Of a stretch of DNA of 63,835 nt, positions 25,833 through 33,717 are shown piece after piece. Source of the DNA: Actinomadura montaniterrae (GTDB taxonomy: Bacteria; Actinomycetota; Actinomycetes; Streptosporangiales; Streptosporangiaceae); the NCBI RefSeq assembly GCF_008923365.1, contig NZ_WBMR01000032.1:1-63835 (forward strand), read 5' to 3'. Under the pieces are notes generated by a model that had not been told where the DNA came from, made no database searches, and saw only the letters and a list, made by a program, of their open reading frames with translations. The position numbers were made by a program, and so were the translations under genes. Positions within the stretch are counted from its first letter, which is position 1; each line of letters begins with the position of its first letter.

Positions 25833-26843
25833 ATGACCGACCGGGCCGCCGCGCTGGCCGCCCCGTCGGCCATGCACCCGGAGTCCTGGCAGCTGGGCGC
25901 GCAGGTGGAGGCCTGGGCGCGCGGCCGCGGCCTGGTGCTCGGAGATCCGGACACCTCGCCGCTCGGCCGCGCCCGCTGCGAGCGACTGGCCGCCCGCGTC
26001 TTCCCGGACGCGGACCTGGCCGCCGTCGACCTGTTCGCGCGCTGGCTCACCTGGGCGCTCGCGCTGGACGACACCCTCGACCATCCGCCGCTCTCCGACA
26101 GCGGCAGCGCCGTGCACGCCCTGTACGACGACCTGCTCCGCGCGATGCGCCGCGGCCACGCCCGGCCCGGCGCCCGCCCGCTGGAGTCCGCGCTGGTCGA
26201 GCTCTGGCAGGCCACGTCCAAGGGCATGAGCCGGGACTGGCGGCGCCGGTTCATCCTGCAGCTGGAGGCGCACCGCGACGGCTGCGCGGAGGAGGCCGTC
26301 AACCGGCGCATCCGGCACGTCCCGACGCCGGTGGAGTTCCCGGCGCTGCGCCGCCGGGCCTGCGGCCCGTTCCTGTACGACCTCGTCGAGCCGGTGCTCG
26401 GCGTCGAGCTGCCGGCGCGGCTGCTGCGCACGCCCCGCTGGCTGACGGTCGCCGAGAGCGTCGCCGACGTCGTCGCCTGGTCCAACGACCTCGCCTCGCA
26501 CGAGATGGAGACCGCCCGCGGCGACGTGCACGGGCTGCCCGCCGTCCTCGCGTCCGCGCACCGGCTCGCCCCGGAGCAGGCGGCCGCCATGGTCACCGAC
26601 AAGATCGCGGCGCGGCTGGACCAGGCGTGGAAGGCGGCCCGCCGGCTGCCGGAGATGCTCGACCGGCTGCAGCTGACGGTCGCGCAGCGCGCCGCCGCCG
26701 CGCAGGTCGTCAAGGTCCTGCTGGACACCCCGCGCGCCCACATGGACTGGCTCGCCGAATCCGGCCGCTACGAGTCCGCCGCCCCCGCCCAGCTCCGCCT
26801 GGACGCTCTTTCTGATTGCAGAGCCCTTGGCGTCGGGCGCTAG
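25833..26843 (+). CDS. Class I terpene synthase, tail supplied by a repeat
   Basis: 336 residues from the ATG at 25833; GTG at 25797 or 25809 is also possible, none with a clear ribosome site. Seen: the aspartate-rich metal motif LDDTLDH, the second metal motif VVAWSNDLASHEMETARGD (NSE-type triad, with Met where Lys is usual) and the terminal ESGRY pair. With these it should bind Mg2+ and cyclise a prenyl diphosphate, most likely farnesyl, as sesquiterpene synthases do. No P450, methyltransferase or prenyl synthase is adjacent, so it is an orphan. The last nine codons and the stop TAG lie inside the dispersed repeat that starts at 26815, so the native C-terminus after RY was probably replaced. 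Confidence 0.85.
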   Translation: MTDRAAALAAPSAMHPESWQLGAQVEAWARGRGLVLGDPDTSPLGRARCERLAARVFPDADLAAVDLFARWLTWALALDDTLDHPPLSDSGSAVHALYDDLLRAMRRGHARPGARPLESALVELWQATSKGMSRDWRRRFILQLEAHRDGCAEEAVNRRIRHVPTPVEFPALRRRACGPFLYDLVEPVLGVELPARLLRTPRWLTVAESVADVVAWSNDLASHEMETARGDVHGLPAVLASAHRLAPEQAAAMVTDKIAARLDQAWKAARRLPEMLDRLQLTVAQRAAAAQVVKVLLDTPRAHMDWLAESGRYESAAPAQLRLDALSDCRALGVGR

Positions 26844-26987
26844 GGCGCCCTCCTTCGGCGGGCCCTGCGGCGATCGCTGCATCGCTCCGGCTCACCCGGG
26901 GGCTCGCTGCGCGATCGGATTCTCGCTTCGCTCGAATCCGGCTTCGCTCGCGATCGCAACGCTCGGGTCGCCGTGGGGCCAGGGTCA
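26815..26987. repeat. Dispersed structured repeat, copy A
   Basis: 173 bp, about 80% identical by eye to 49266-49439. It begins ATTGCA and ends GGGTCA like the other copy. Three hairpins: GGGCGC/GCGCCC with loop TAGG; GCGAT/ATCGC (in both copies); and CGGATTC/GAATCCG (26916-26922, 26934-26940) inside an outer GCGATC/GATCGC stem (26911-26916, 26952-26957; the two share base 26916, so they are alternatives there). The arms differ between copies but pair perfectly in each. The element lies between the ends of two convergent genes: it supplies the terpene synthase stop and its last three bases are the ArsR stop. Confidence 0.85.
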
Positions 26988-27971
26988 AAGAGCTGTGCGA
27001 CCGGCACTGTCGGCGAGGGTGTCGCCGGTGGGGGTGCGGGCGTAGAGGACGCGGCGGCCCAGGCGATGGCCGGTGACGAGGCCGCAGGCGCGCAGGACGC
27101 CGAGGTGCTGGCTGACCGCGCCCGCCGTCACGCCCATCCGGGCGGCCAGCTCCGTCGTGGACGCGGGCGTGGCGAGCGCCGTGAGCAGCTCGGCGCGGCG
27201 GCGGCCGATCAGCGCGGCGAGCGCGCGCGGGCCCCCGCCCTGGTCGCGGCCGGTCTCCCACAGCGTCGCGACGCCGGTCGGCGGGTAGCTGAGCATCGGC
27301 TGGTAGGGCGGCACCATCACCGACACGTTCGGCCACACGAACGCGCTCGGGACGAGCAGCAGGCCGCGGCCGAGCAGCTCGCCGCGGAAGTCCCACCGCC
27401 GGTCGATCATCAGGGTCCCCGCGCGCCAGGAGACGTCCTGGTGCAGGTCGCCGAACACCCCGGCGGTGCCGTGCGCCGCGAGCGCGCGGGTGCGGCGCAG
27501 GACGTCCCCTTCGAGGAGGTCGCGCAGCCGCGGCCAGTACGGTTCGACGGCGGCGGCCCAGTACCGCTCCAGCAGGCCGGCGAGGGTCTCCAGGGTCCGT
27601 TCGGGCTCGGCGGCCATCGCGAGGCGCTCGGGCCCGGCCCGGCCGCCGCGCTCGGTCCACAGCAGCTCGGCGGCGACGACCTCGGGCGGCGTGCTCCGGA
27701 CGACCTCCAGCTCGGCGTCCAGGTCGGGCAGCGGCGTGTCCGGCGGCGGGGTGAGGAAGTCGGGGATGTACCCCCATGACGGGACGGCCGCCAGCAGCGG
27801 CCCCATGTCGAGGCCGCGCAGCCGGGGCCGGACGCCGTGCACCCACGGCAGGTGCAGGGCGTGCCCCGACGGGTCGGTGAGCACCCGCAGGCTGCGCACC
27901 AGCTCCCACAGCGGCGAGAACGCGAACCGGACGCGGGCGGCGTCGTCCGGCGCGAACACGAACTCGATCAC
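26985..27971 (-). CDS. ArsR-family regulator with DUF5937 domain
   Basis: 328 residues. Residues 1-240 match DUF5937 (IEFVFAPDDAARVRFAFSPL, DFLTPPPDTPLPDLDAELEV, LMIDRRWDFRGELLGRGL), a domain found on actinobacterial ArsR/SmtB proteins; it may be the sensor. The C-terminal 80 residues are a winged helix (RRAELLTALATPASTTELA, then MGVTAGAVSQHLGVLRACGL) with the typical SQHLxxLRxAGLV recognition pattern. The gene is divergent from an MFS transporter, and a perfect ATTTAG-N6-CTAAAT inverted repeat lies just upstream, so it probably represses itself and the transporter. Its stop TGA is the last three bases of the repeat at 26815. Confidence 0.85.
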   Translation of the reverse strand: MIEFVFAPDDAARVRFAFSPLWELVRSLRVLTDPSGHALHLPWVHGVRPRLRGLDMGPLLAAVPSWGYIPDFLTPPPDTPLPDLDAELEVVRSTPPEVVAAELLWTERGGRAGPERLAMAAEPERTLETLAGLLERYWAAAVEPYWPRLRDLLEGDVLRRTRALAAHGTAGVFGDLHQDVSWRAGTLMIDRRWDFRGELLGRGLLLVPSAFVWPNVSVMVPPYQPMLSYPPTGVATLWETGRDQGGGPRALAALIGRRRAELLTALATPASTTELAARMGVTAGAVSQHLGVLRACGLVTGHRLGRRVLYARTPTGDTLADSAGRTAL

Positions 27972-27986
27972 GGCACGACCTCGGTC

Positions 27987-28004
27987 ATTTAGCCCAGACT
28001 AAAT
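27987..28004. promoter_or_regulatory. Operator ATTTAG-N6-CTAAAT
   Basis: Perfect 6-bp arms in the 66-bp gap between the divergent ArsR and MFS genes. AT-rich arms stand out sharply from the local GC content and fit a winged-helix dimer site. Confidence 0.7.
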
Positions 28005-28037
28005 CAGTGCCGCGGTCCGCGGCGTTCCCGGACCATC

Positions 28038-29306
28038 GTGCAAGTGACCACATTGGACGACACTCCTGTCGGTCCCCCGCCGGGGCGGATCGCGGCGTTC
28101 CTGCGGCCGCGGGTCGGCGGTCTCCCCCGGACGTTCTGGGTGCTGTGGGCGGGCACCCTGCTCAACCGGCTCGGCACGATGGTCGAGCCGTTCCTCGGCC
28201 TGTACCTGACCACCGCGCGGGGCCTGTCGCTCGGGCAGGCGGGCGCCGTGATGGCGGTGCTCGGCGCCGGCTCGTTCGGCGGGCAGCTCGCGGGCGGCGC
28301 GCTCGCCGACCGGCTCGGCCGGCGCGCGACGCTGACCGGCGCGACGGTCGGCACCGGCGCGGCGATGCTGGCGCTCGGCTACGCGCACGGGATCGTGACG
28401 ATCATCGTGGCGGCGCTCGTCCTCGGCCTGCTCCTCGACATGTACCGGCCCGCGGCCCAGGCGATGGTCGCCGACATCATCTCCCCGGCGGAGCGGCCGC
28501 GCGCGTTCGGGCTGCTGTTCTGGGCGGTGAACCTCGGCTGGGCGTTCTCGATGGTGCTCGGCGGCACCCTCGCCCGCGAGGGGTTCCAGCTGCTGTTCTG
28601 GATCGACGCCGCCACCTGCGCGGCGTTCGGGCTGCTGGTGTGGCGCGCCGTCCCGGAGACCCGGGTGCGCGGCGCCGGCCGGGACGGCGACGGGCCGGGC
28701 GGGTTCGTCCAGGTGCTGCGCGACCGGGTCATGGTCGGCTACGCGACGGTCATGCTGTGCTACACGTTCGTGCTGATGCAGGGCATGACCACGATGCCGC
28801 TCGCGATGCGGGAGGCCGGGCTCGGGCCGCAGGACTACGGCATCGCGATCGCCGCCAACGGCGTGCTGATCATCATCGTGCAGCCGCTGGTCAACGCGTG
28901 GCTGAGCCGCCGCGACCACAGCCTGGTCATGGTCGCCGGGTTCGTGCTGGTCGGCGCCGGCTACGGGCTGACCGCGCTCGCGTCCTCCACGGCCGGCTTC
29001 ACCGCGACGATCCTCGTCTGGACGCTCGGCGAGATCACCGCCGCGTCCGTGCTGCAGGCCGTCGTCGCCGACCTCGCGCCGCCGCACCTGCGCGGCCGCT
29101 ACAGCGGCCTGTACGGGATGGCGTGGTCGGGCGGGTTCCTGCTGGCGCCGCTCGGCGGCACCCAGCTGCTCGGCGCCGGCGGTCCGGCGCTGCTCTGGCT
29201 GAGCTGCACGGGCCTGGCACTCGGCGCCGCCGCCGGGCAGCTCGCGCTCGCGCCGGCGATCCGCAGGCGGCGCGCCGCAGTGATCGACCCCACCTTTTCG
29301 TCATAG
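28038..29306 (+). CDS. MFS transporter, 12-helix type
   Basis: 422 residues with about twelve membrane helices. Seen: the cytoplasmic loop signature GGALADRLGRRATLTG between helices 2 and 3 and a similar motif in the second half, typical of major facilitator proteins. The family that follows a DUF5937 ArsR regulator is usually annotated as multidrug or sugar efflux, but no substrate is readable. GTG at 28038 is taken as the start; a GTG at 28044 is possible. Its expression is likely controlled through the ATTTAG-N6-CTAAAT site just upstream, shared with the ArsR gene. Confidence 0.88.
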   Translation: MQVTTLDDTPVGPPPGRIAAFLRPRVGGLPRTFWVLWAGTLLNRLGTMVEPFLGLYLTTARGLSLGQAGAVMAVLGAGSFGGQLAGGALADRLGRRATLTGATVGTGAAMLALGYAHGIVTIIVAALVLGLLLDMYRPAAQAMVADIISPAERPRAFGLLFWAVNLGWAFSMVLGGTLAREGFQLLFWIDAATCAAFGLLVWRAVPETRVRGAGRDGDGPGGFVQVLRDRVMVGYATVMLCYTFVLMQGMTTMPLAMREAGLGPQDYGIAIAANGVLIIIVQPLVNAWLSRRDHSLVMVAGFVLVGAGYGLTALASSTAGFTATILVWTLGEITAASVLQAVVADLAPPHLRGRYSGLYGMAWSGGFLLAPLGGTQLLGAGGPALLWLSCTGLALGAAAGQLALAPAIRRRRAAVIDPTFSS

Positions 29307-29329
29307 TGACGAGACTGCGTGCGCCGAAC

Positions 29330-29335
29330 TAGGCT
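29330..29335 (+). promoter_or_regulatory. -10 box TAGGCT, likely leaderless nadE start
   Basis: TAGGCT ends 6 nt before the nadE GTG at 29342, the same box and spacing as before lipB. Confidence 0.5.
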
Positions 29336-29341
29336 GGGGCC

Positions 29342-31126
29342 GTGGCACAGCTCAGGATCGCGCTCGCGCAGGTGAACCCGACCGTCGGCGACCTCGACGG
29401 CAACGCCGACCTGATCGTCGACTGGGCCGCCCGCGCCGCCGGCGCGGGCGCCCACCTGGTCGCGTTCCCCGAGATGATGCTGACCGGATACCCGGTCGAG
29501 GACCTCGCCCTGCGCGCCTCCTTCGTCGAGGCGTCCCGCCGCGCCCTGGAACGCGTCGCCGCCCGGCTCGCCGCCGAGGGCCTCGGCGACCTCCCCGTCG
29601 TCACCGGCCACCTCGACCGCCCGCCCGTCGGCCTCGTCCGCGCCGGGCAGCCGTCCGGCCTGCCGCTGAACGCCGCCGCCTGGCTGCACGGCGGCGAGGT
29701 CCTCGTCCGGACCGCCAAGCACCACCTCCCCAACTACGGGGTGTTCGACGAGTACCGCGTCTTCGTCCGCGGCGACCGGCTCCCCGTCGTCCGCGTCCAC
29801 GGCGTTGACGTCGCCACCGCCATCTGCGAGGACCTCTGGCAGGACGGCGGCCCCGTCAGCGTCGCCGGAGAGGCGGGCGCCGGGCTCCTGCTCGTCCTCA
29901 ACGCCTCCCCCTACGAACGCAACAAGGACGACGTCCGCCTCGACCTGTGCTCCGCGCGCGCCCGCGAGGCCGGCTGCGCCCTCGCCTACGTCAACACGGT
30001 CGGCGGCCAGGACGAGCTCGTCTTCGACGGCGACTCCGTCATCGTCGGCGCGGACGGCTCCCTGCTCGCCCGCGCGCCCCAGTTCGTCGAGCACCTCCTC
30101 GTCGCCGACCTCGCGCTGCCCGCCGCCGACCCCGCCGCCGGGCCCGGCCGCACCCCGGCCGACGCCCGCGACGGCACCACCATCACCATCGACCGGCTCG
30201 CGCTGTCCGCCGACCCGGTGCCCGCCTACCCCGTCGCACCGCAGACCGTCGCCGAGCCCCTCGACGACCTCGCGGAGATCTACGCCGCGCTCGTCCTCGG
30301 CACCCGCGACTACGTCCGCAAGAACGGCTTCCGCTCGGTCATCCTCGGGCTGTCCGGCGGCATCGACTCCGCGCTCGTCGCCACCATCGCCTCCGACGCC
30401 CTCGGCCCGGAGAACGTGCACGCCGTCCTGCTGCCGAGCCGCTACTCCTCCGAGGGCTCCGTCACCGACGCCGAGGAGCTCGTGAAGCGCCAGGGGATCG
30501 GCTCCCGGATCGTCCCGATCGCCGGGATGGTCGAGGCGTTCGAGGCCGAGCTGGACCTGCACGGCCTCGCCGCCGAGAACCTCCAGGCCCGCATCCGCGC
30601 GAACGTCTGGATGGGGCTGTCGAACGAGCACGGCCACCTCGTCCTCACCGGCGGCAACAAGAGCGAGCTGGCGACCGGCTACTCCACCCTCTACGGCGAC
30701 TCCGCGGGCGGCTTCGGCCCCATCAAGGACGTCTTCAAGACCACCGTGTGGGACCTCGCCCGCTGGCGCAACACGCAGGCGGGCGTCGACCTGCCGTTCC
30801 TGCACCCGTTCGCGCAGGAGCCGATCCCGCAGGTGATCATCGACAAGGAGCCGTCCGCGGAGCTGCGGCCCGGCCAGCGCGACAGCGACAGCCTGCCCGA
30901 CTACGCCGTCCTCGACCCGCTCCTCGCCGACTACGTCGAGCACGACCTCGGCCGCGACGCGCTCGTCGCCGCCGGCCACGACCCCGCCCTCGTCGACCGC
31001 GTCATCCGCCTCGTCGACCTCGCCGAGTACAAGCGCCGCCAGTACCCGCCCGGCCCCAAGATCACCCCGAAGAACTTCGGCCGCGACCGCCGCCTCCCCA
31101 TCACCACCCGCTGGCGCGAGCAGTAG
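29342..31126 (+). CDS. nadE: Glutamine-dependent NAD+ synthetase NadE
   Basis: 594 residues in two domains. The N-terminal nitrilase-type glutaminase has the Glu-Lys-Cys triad (FPEMMLTGYP, KHHLPNYGVFDE, ATAICEDLW); the C-terminal synthetase has the P-loop ILGLSGGIDSALVA and the late KITPKNFGRDRRLP. It amidates nicotinate adenine dinucleotide to NAD+ using ammonia from glutamine channelled between domains. At 594 residues it is the shorter class rather than the ~680-residue mycobacterial type. Start is GTG with TAGGCT 6 nt before it, so leaderless. A cluster of hairpins follows. Confidence 0.96.
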   Translation: MAQLRIALAQVNPTVGDLDGNADLIVDWAARAAGAGAHLVAFPEMMLTGYPVEDLALRASFVEASRRALERVAARLAAEGLGDLPVVTGHLDRPPVGLVRAGQPSGLPLNAAAWLHGGEVLVRTAKHHLPNYGVFDEYRVFVRGDRLPVVRVHGVDVATAICEDLWQDGGPVSVAGEAGAGLLLVLNASPYERNKDDVRLDLCSARAREAGCALAYVNTVGGQDELVFDGDSVIVGADGSLLARAPQFVEHLLVADLALPAADPAAGPGRTPADARDGTTITIDRLALSADPVPAYPVAPQTVAEPLDDLAEIYAALVLGTRDYVRKNGFRSVILGLSGGIDSALVATIASDALGPENVHAVLLPSRYSSEGSVTDAEELVKRQGIGSRIVPIAGMVEAFEAELDLHGLAAENLQARIRANVWMGLSNEHGHLVLTGGNKSELATGYSTLYGDSAGGFGPIKDVFKTTVWDLARWRNTQAGVDLPFLHPFAQEPIPQVIIDKEPSAELRPGQRDSDSLPDYAVLDPLLADYVEHDLGRDALVAAGHDPALVDRVIRLVDLAEYKRRQYPPGPKITPKNFGRDRRLPITTRWREQ

Positions 31127-31136
31127 CCCTGCCTTC

Positions 31137-31280
31137 CCAGGGGGGCGACCCCCTGGAACCCCCGTCACGACCGGCAGGCCGTTTCCCGCTCCGCTGGAGC
31201 TCCGCGCGAAACGGCCTGCCGGTCGACGGGCGGGCCCGCTCCGCTCGCTGCACTCGCTCCGCGTGCCCGCCCGCGACCGG
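31137..31280. repeat. Nested hairpin cluster between convergent nadE and SpoIIE genes
   Basis: Three perfect stems follow one another: CCAGGGGG/CCCCCTGG (31137-31144, 31149-31156) with a GCGA loop; CGACCGGCAGGCCGTTTC with its complement (31168-31185, 31208-31225), whose 22-nt loop holds GGAGCTCC; and CGGGCGGGC/GCCCGCCCG (31227-31235, 31265-31273). No gene lies in the 240-bp gap. They can terminate both converging genes; the elaborate layout suggests an intergenic repeat. Confidence 0.75.
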
Positions 31281-31366
31281 TGGCCGGGGTTCGCCCCGCC
31301 GGGGCTCGGTCGCCCCTCACCCGCGTCGCGCGCCCGCGCATGGGGTTCGAGCGGCGTGGGCGGGGG

Positions 31367-33472
31367 TTACTCCCGGTGGTGTGATTCGCCGGGCCAGCTG
31401 GAGTCGAGGTCGACCGGGTCGGGGTCGATGCCGGGGACGATCTGCTCGCACCAGACGACCTTGCCGGCGGCGGTGCGGCGGGTGCCCCAGCGGTGCGCGA
31501 GCTGGCTGACGACGAGGAGGCCGCGGCCGTTCTCGTCGTCGTCCTCCGCGCGGCGCAGCCGGGGCAGCGCGGCGGACCGGTCCAGAACCTCGCACACGAG
31601 GGTGCGCTCGAAGAGCAGGCGCAGCTCGATCGGGCCGGGGGCGTAGCGCAGCGCGTTCGTGATGAACTCGGACGCGAGGAGCTCGGTGGTGTAGTCGAGC
31701 TCGTCCAGGCCCCACTCCGCCAGCCGGGTGCGGACGAGGCCGCGGGCGCGCCGGACGGCGGCGGGGTCGGCGGGCAGCGTCCAGGAGACGAACCGGTCCT
31801 CGGGGATGCGGCGCAGCCGGGCGATGAGGACGGCGATGTCGTCGCGGTGCTGGTCGGCGTAGACGCCGGCGAGGGTGGCCTTGGCGAGGTCCTCCATCGG
31901 GCGGTCGGCGGCGCCGGGGCCGAAGATGCCCTTGAGGCGGGCGAGGCCGTCGTCGATGTCGCGGCCGCGGTTCTCGACGAGGCCGTCGGTGTAGATGACG
32001 AAGAGGCTGCCGTCCTCGACGGTGAACTCGCGGCTCTCGATGGCGGCGCCGCCGGCGACGCCGAGCGGCGGCGCGGGCGGGACGGTCAGGTACTCGTTGT
32101 CGCCGGACGGGCTCGCCAGCAGCGGCGGCAGGTGCCCGGCGGAGGCGATCTCGATGGTGCCGGTGGTGGCGTCGTAGACCGCGTACACGCAGGTGGCGAA
32201 GTGCGGTTCCTGCTCGCCGAGCTCGATCATCAGCTCGTGCATGACGTGCAGGGCGTCGGCGGGCGGCAGTTCGAGGTTCGCGAGGGTGTGCAGGGCGGTG
32301 CGCAGCCGGCCCATGGTGACGGCGGCGCGGACGCCGTGCCCGGCGACGTCGCCGACGATGAGGGCGACGCGGGCGCCGGGCAGCGCGATCGACTCGTACC
32401 AGTCGCCGCCGACCTCGACGAGCTTGCTGCCGGGCAGGTAGCGGTGCCGGACCTCGACCGAGGACGGCGCGGACAGCCGCAGCGGCAGCAGGCTGCGCTG
32501 CAGCGCGAGCGCGGTGGAGCGCTCGCGGCTGAACTGCCGGGCGTTGTCGATGACGATGGCGGCGCGGGCGGCGAACTCCATGCCGATCTCGACGTCGTAG
32601 GCGTCGAACTTGCGGAAGCCGGGGATGCGGGTGCAGGCGATGAAGCCGAGCAGGGTGTCGCGGGCGATCATCGGCAGCAGCACCATGGAGACGCCGCTGA
32701 GCAGGTCGCCGGCGGGGCGGCGGCGCCATTTGGCGCCGATGTCGCCGGCGGCGTCGGCGTCGATGTGCGGCAGGTGGACGGGCTGGGCCGTCTCCATCAC
32801 CTGCCGGTAGGGGGTGCCCTCAGGGAAGACGAGGACCTCGCCGACGGGGAACGTGGCGCCCCAGGCGGGGTTGCCGTCGTCGGAGGTGACGGCGATGCGG
32901 CGCAGCACGGCCGCGCCGGACTCGCTGTGCACCTCGTCGGCGGCGACGAGGCTCTCCAGCACGAGCACGGACGCGGCGTTGCAGTAGTGCGGGACGACGA
33001 CGTCGACGAGGCCGCGCGCGGACTGGTCGAGGTCGAGGGACGCGCCGAACCGGGTGAGCTGGTCGTCCATGAGGGCGCGGCGCATGAGCGCCGGGTCCTG
33101 GTAGCGCTCGCTGGGCGGCAGCGGCACCCGCACGTACAGCAGGCCGGCGGGGCCGGTGCCGGTCTCGCCGCCGAGCATCGGCTGGGCGGTGACGACCGCG
33201 TCCGGGGAGGGGCCGCCGTCGCCGCGCGGGACGGCGAGCACGGCGGTGCGCTCCTGCCCGGCGGCCAGGGCCTCCAGCAGCGTCTCGAGCTCGGCCTTGG
33301 CCTCGTCGGCGACGAGGTCGGCGGCCGGGCGGCCGATCAGCTCCTGCGGGGCGCGGCCGATGACGGCCGCGCTGTTGGGTCCGCACTGGACGATCCGCCG
33401 TCCCCCGTCGATGCCCAGGACCAGGGTCCGGGACGCCGAATCGGTGGCGGGCGCATCGCCTCGCGGCGCCAT
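31367..33472 (-). CDS. PAS-GAF-SpoIIE phosphatase-HATPase signalling protein
   Basis: 701 residues: PAS-like N-terminus (LVLGIDGGRRIVQCG, ~residues 20-125), GAF (GASLDLDQSARGLVDVVVPH, ~150-320), PP2C/SpoIIE phosphatase (VGGDWYESIALPG, VGDVAGHGVRAAV with metal Asp residues, ~350-560) and a C-terminal HATPase/anti-sigma-factor kinase (ELDYTTELLASEFITNAL, DENGRGLLVVSQLAHRWG). Such proteins phosphorylate or dephosphorylate anti-sigma antagonists and link signals to stress or developmental sigma factors. I choose ATG at 33472, which has AGGTGAG 8 nt upstream; a GTG at 33484 would add four residues. No sigma factor or antagonist gene is nearby. Confidence 0.9.
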   Translation of the reverse strand: MAPRGDAPATDSASRTLVLGIDGGRRIVQCGPNSAAVIGRAPQELIGRPAADLVADEAKAELETLLEALAAGQERTAVLAVPRGDGGPSPDAVVTAQPMLGGETGTGPAGLLYVRVPLPPSERYQDPALMRRALMDDQLTRFGASLDLDQSARGLVDVVVPHYCNAASVLVLESLVAADEVHSESGAAVLRRIAVTSDDGNPAWGATFPVGEVLVFPEGTPYRQVMETAQPVHLPHIDADAAGDIGAKWRRRPAGDLLSGVSMVLLPMIARDTLLGFIACTRIPGFRKFDAYDVEIGMEFAARAAIVIDNARQFSRERSTALALQRSLLPLRLSAPSSVEVRHRYLPGSKLVEVGGDWYESIALPGARVALIVGDVAGHGVRAAVTMGRLRTALHTLANLELPPADALHVMHELMIELGEQEPHFATCVYAVYDATTGTIEIASAGHLPPLLASPSGDNEYLTVPPAPPLGVAGGAAIESREFTVEDGSLFVIYTDGLVENRGRDIDDGLARLKGIFGPGAADRPMEDLAKATLAGVYADQHRDDIAVLIARLRRIPEDRFVSWTLPADPAAVRRARGLVRTRLAEWGLDELDYTTELLASEFITNALRYAPGPIELRLLFERTLVCEVLDRSAALPRLRRAEDDDENGRGLLVVSQLAHRWGTRRTAAGKVVWCEQIVPGIDPDPVDLDSSWPGESHHRE

Positions 33473-33662
33473 GACGGATCTCACCTGACGCGCTCCAGAC
33501 AGCCGGTCGTCTTAGCACTACCCAGCGACAGTATGGGGCATGACGCGTGATCGGCGGGAGAAGATCACGGTTACCGCGCCGAAAAGCGTGCGGTATGCGG
33601 GTTCCCGGGCGATATCTCCCGAGGGCAGGGCCCTCCGCGGCGCCCGCCGGCGCCGCCGGATC

Positions 33663-33717
33663 CGGTCAGGACGGGCCCCGGTCCCGGTCAGGACGGGGCC
33701 CCGATCCCGGTCAGGAG
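33663..33717. repeat. 22/23-bp tandem repeat over a tetR stop
   Basis: Units CGGTCAGGACGGGCCCCGGT... at 33663-33684 and 33685-33707 plus a partial CGGTCAGGAG at 33708-33717. The TetR stop (33688-33690) is in the second unit. The 215-bp gap up to the SpoIIE gene holds nothing else I can identify. Confidence 0.78.

Noticed and set aside
26816..27076. Small plus-strand ORFs over the repeat at 26815
   Set aside because: They arise from the GC-rich structured repeat, the same pattern recurs in all frames of copy B, and no ribosome site precedes them.
25797..28004. Terpene biosynthetic gene cluster
   Set aside because: Only the synthase is present; flanking genes are a transporter operon and a regulator/MFS pair with no tailoring enzymes.
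31343..31352. Possible tRNA T-loop (GGGGTTCGAG)
   Set aside because: No acceptor, D or anticodon stems can be folded around it; I found no tRNA or rRNA gene in the window.
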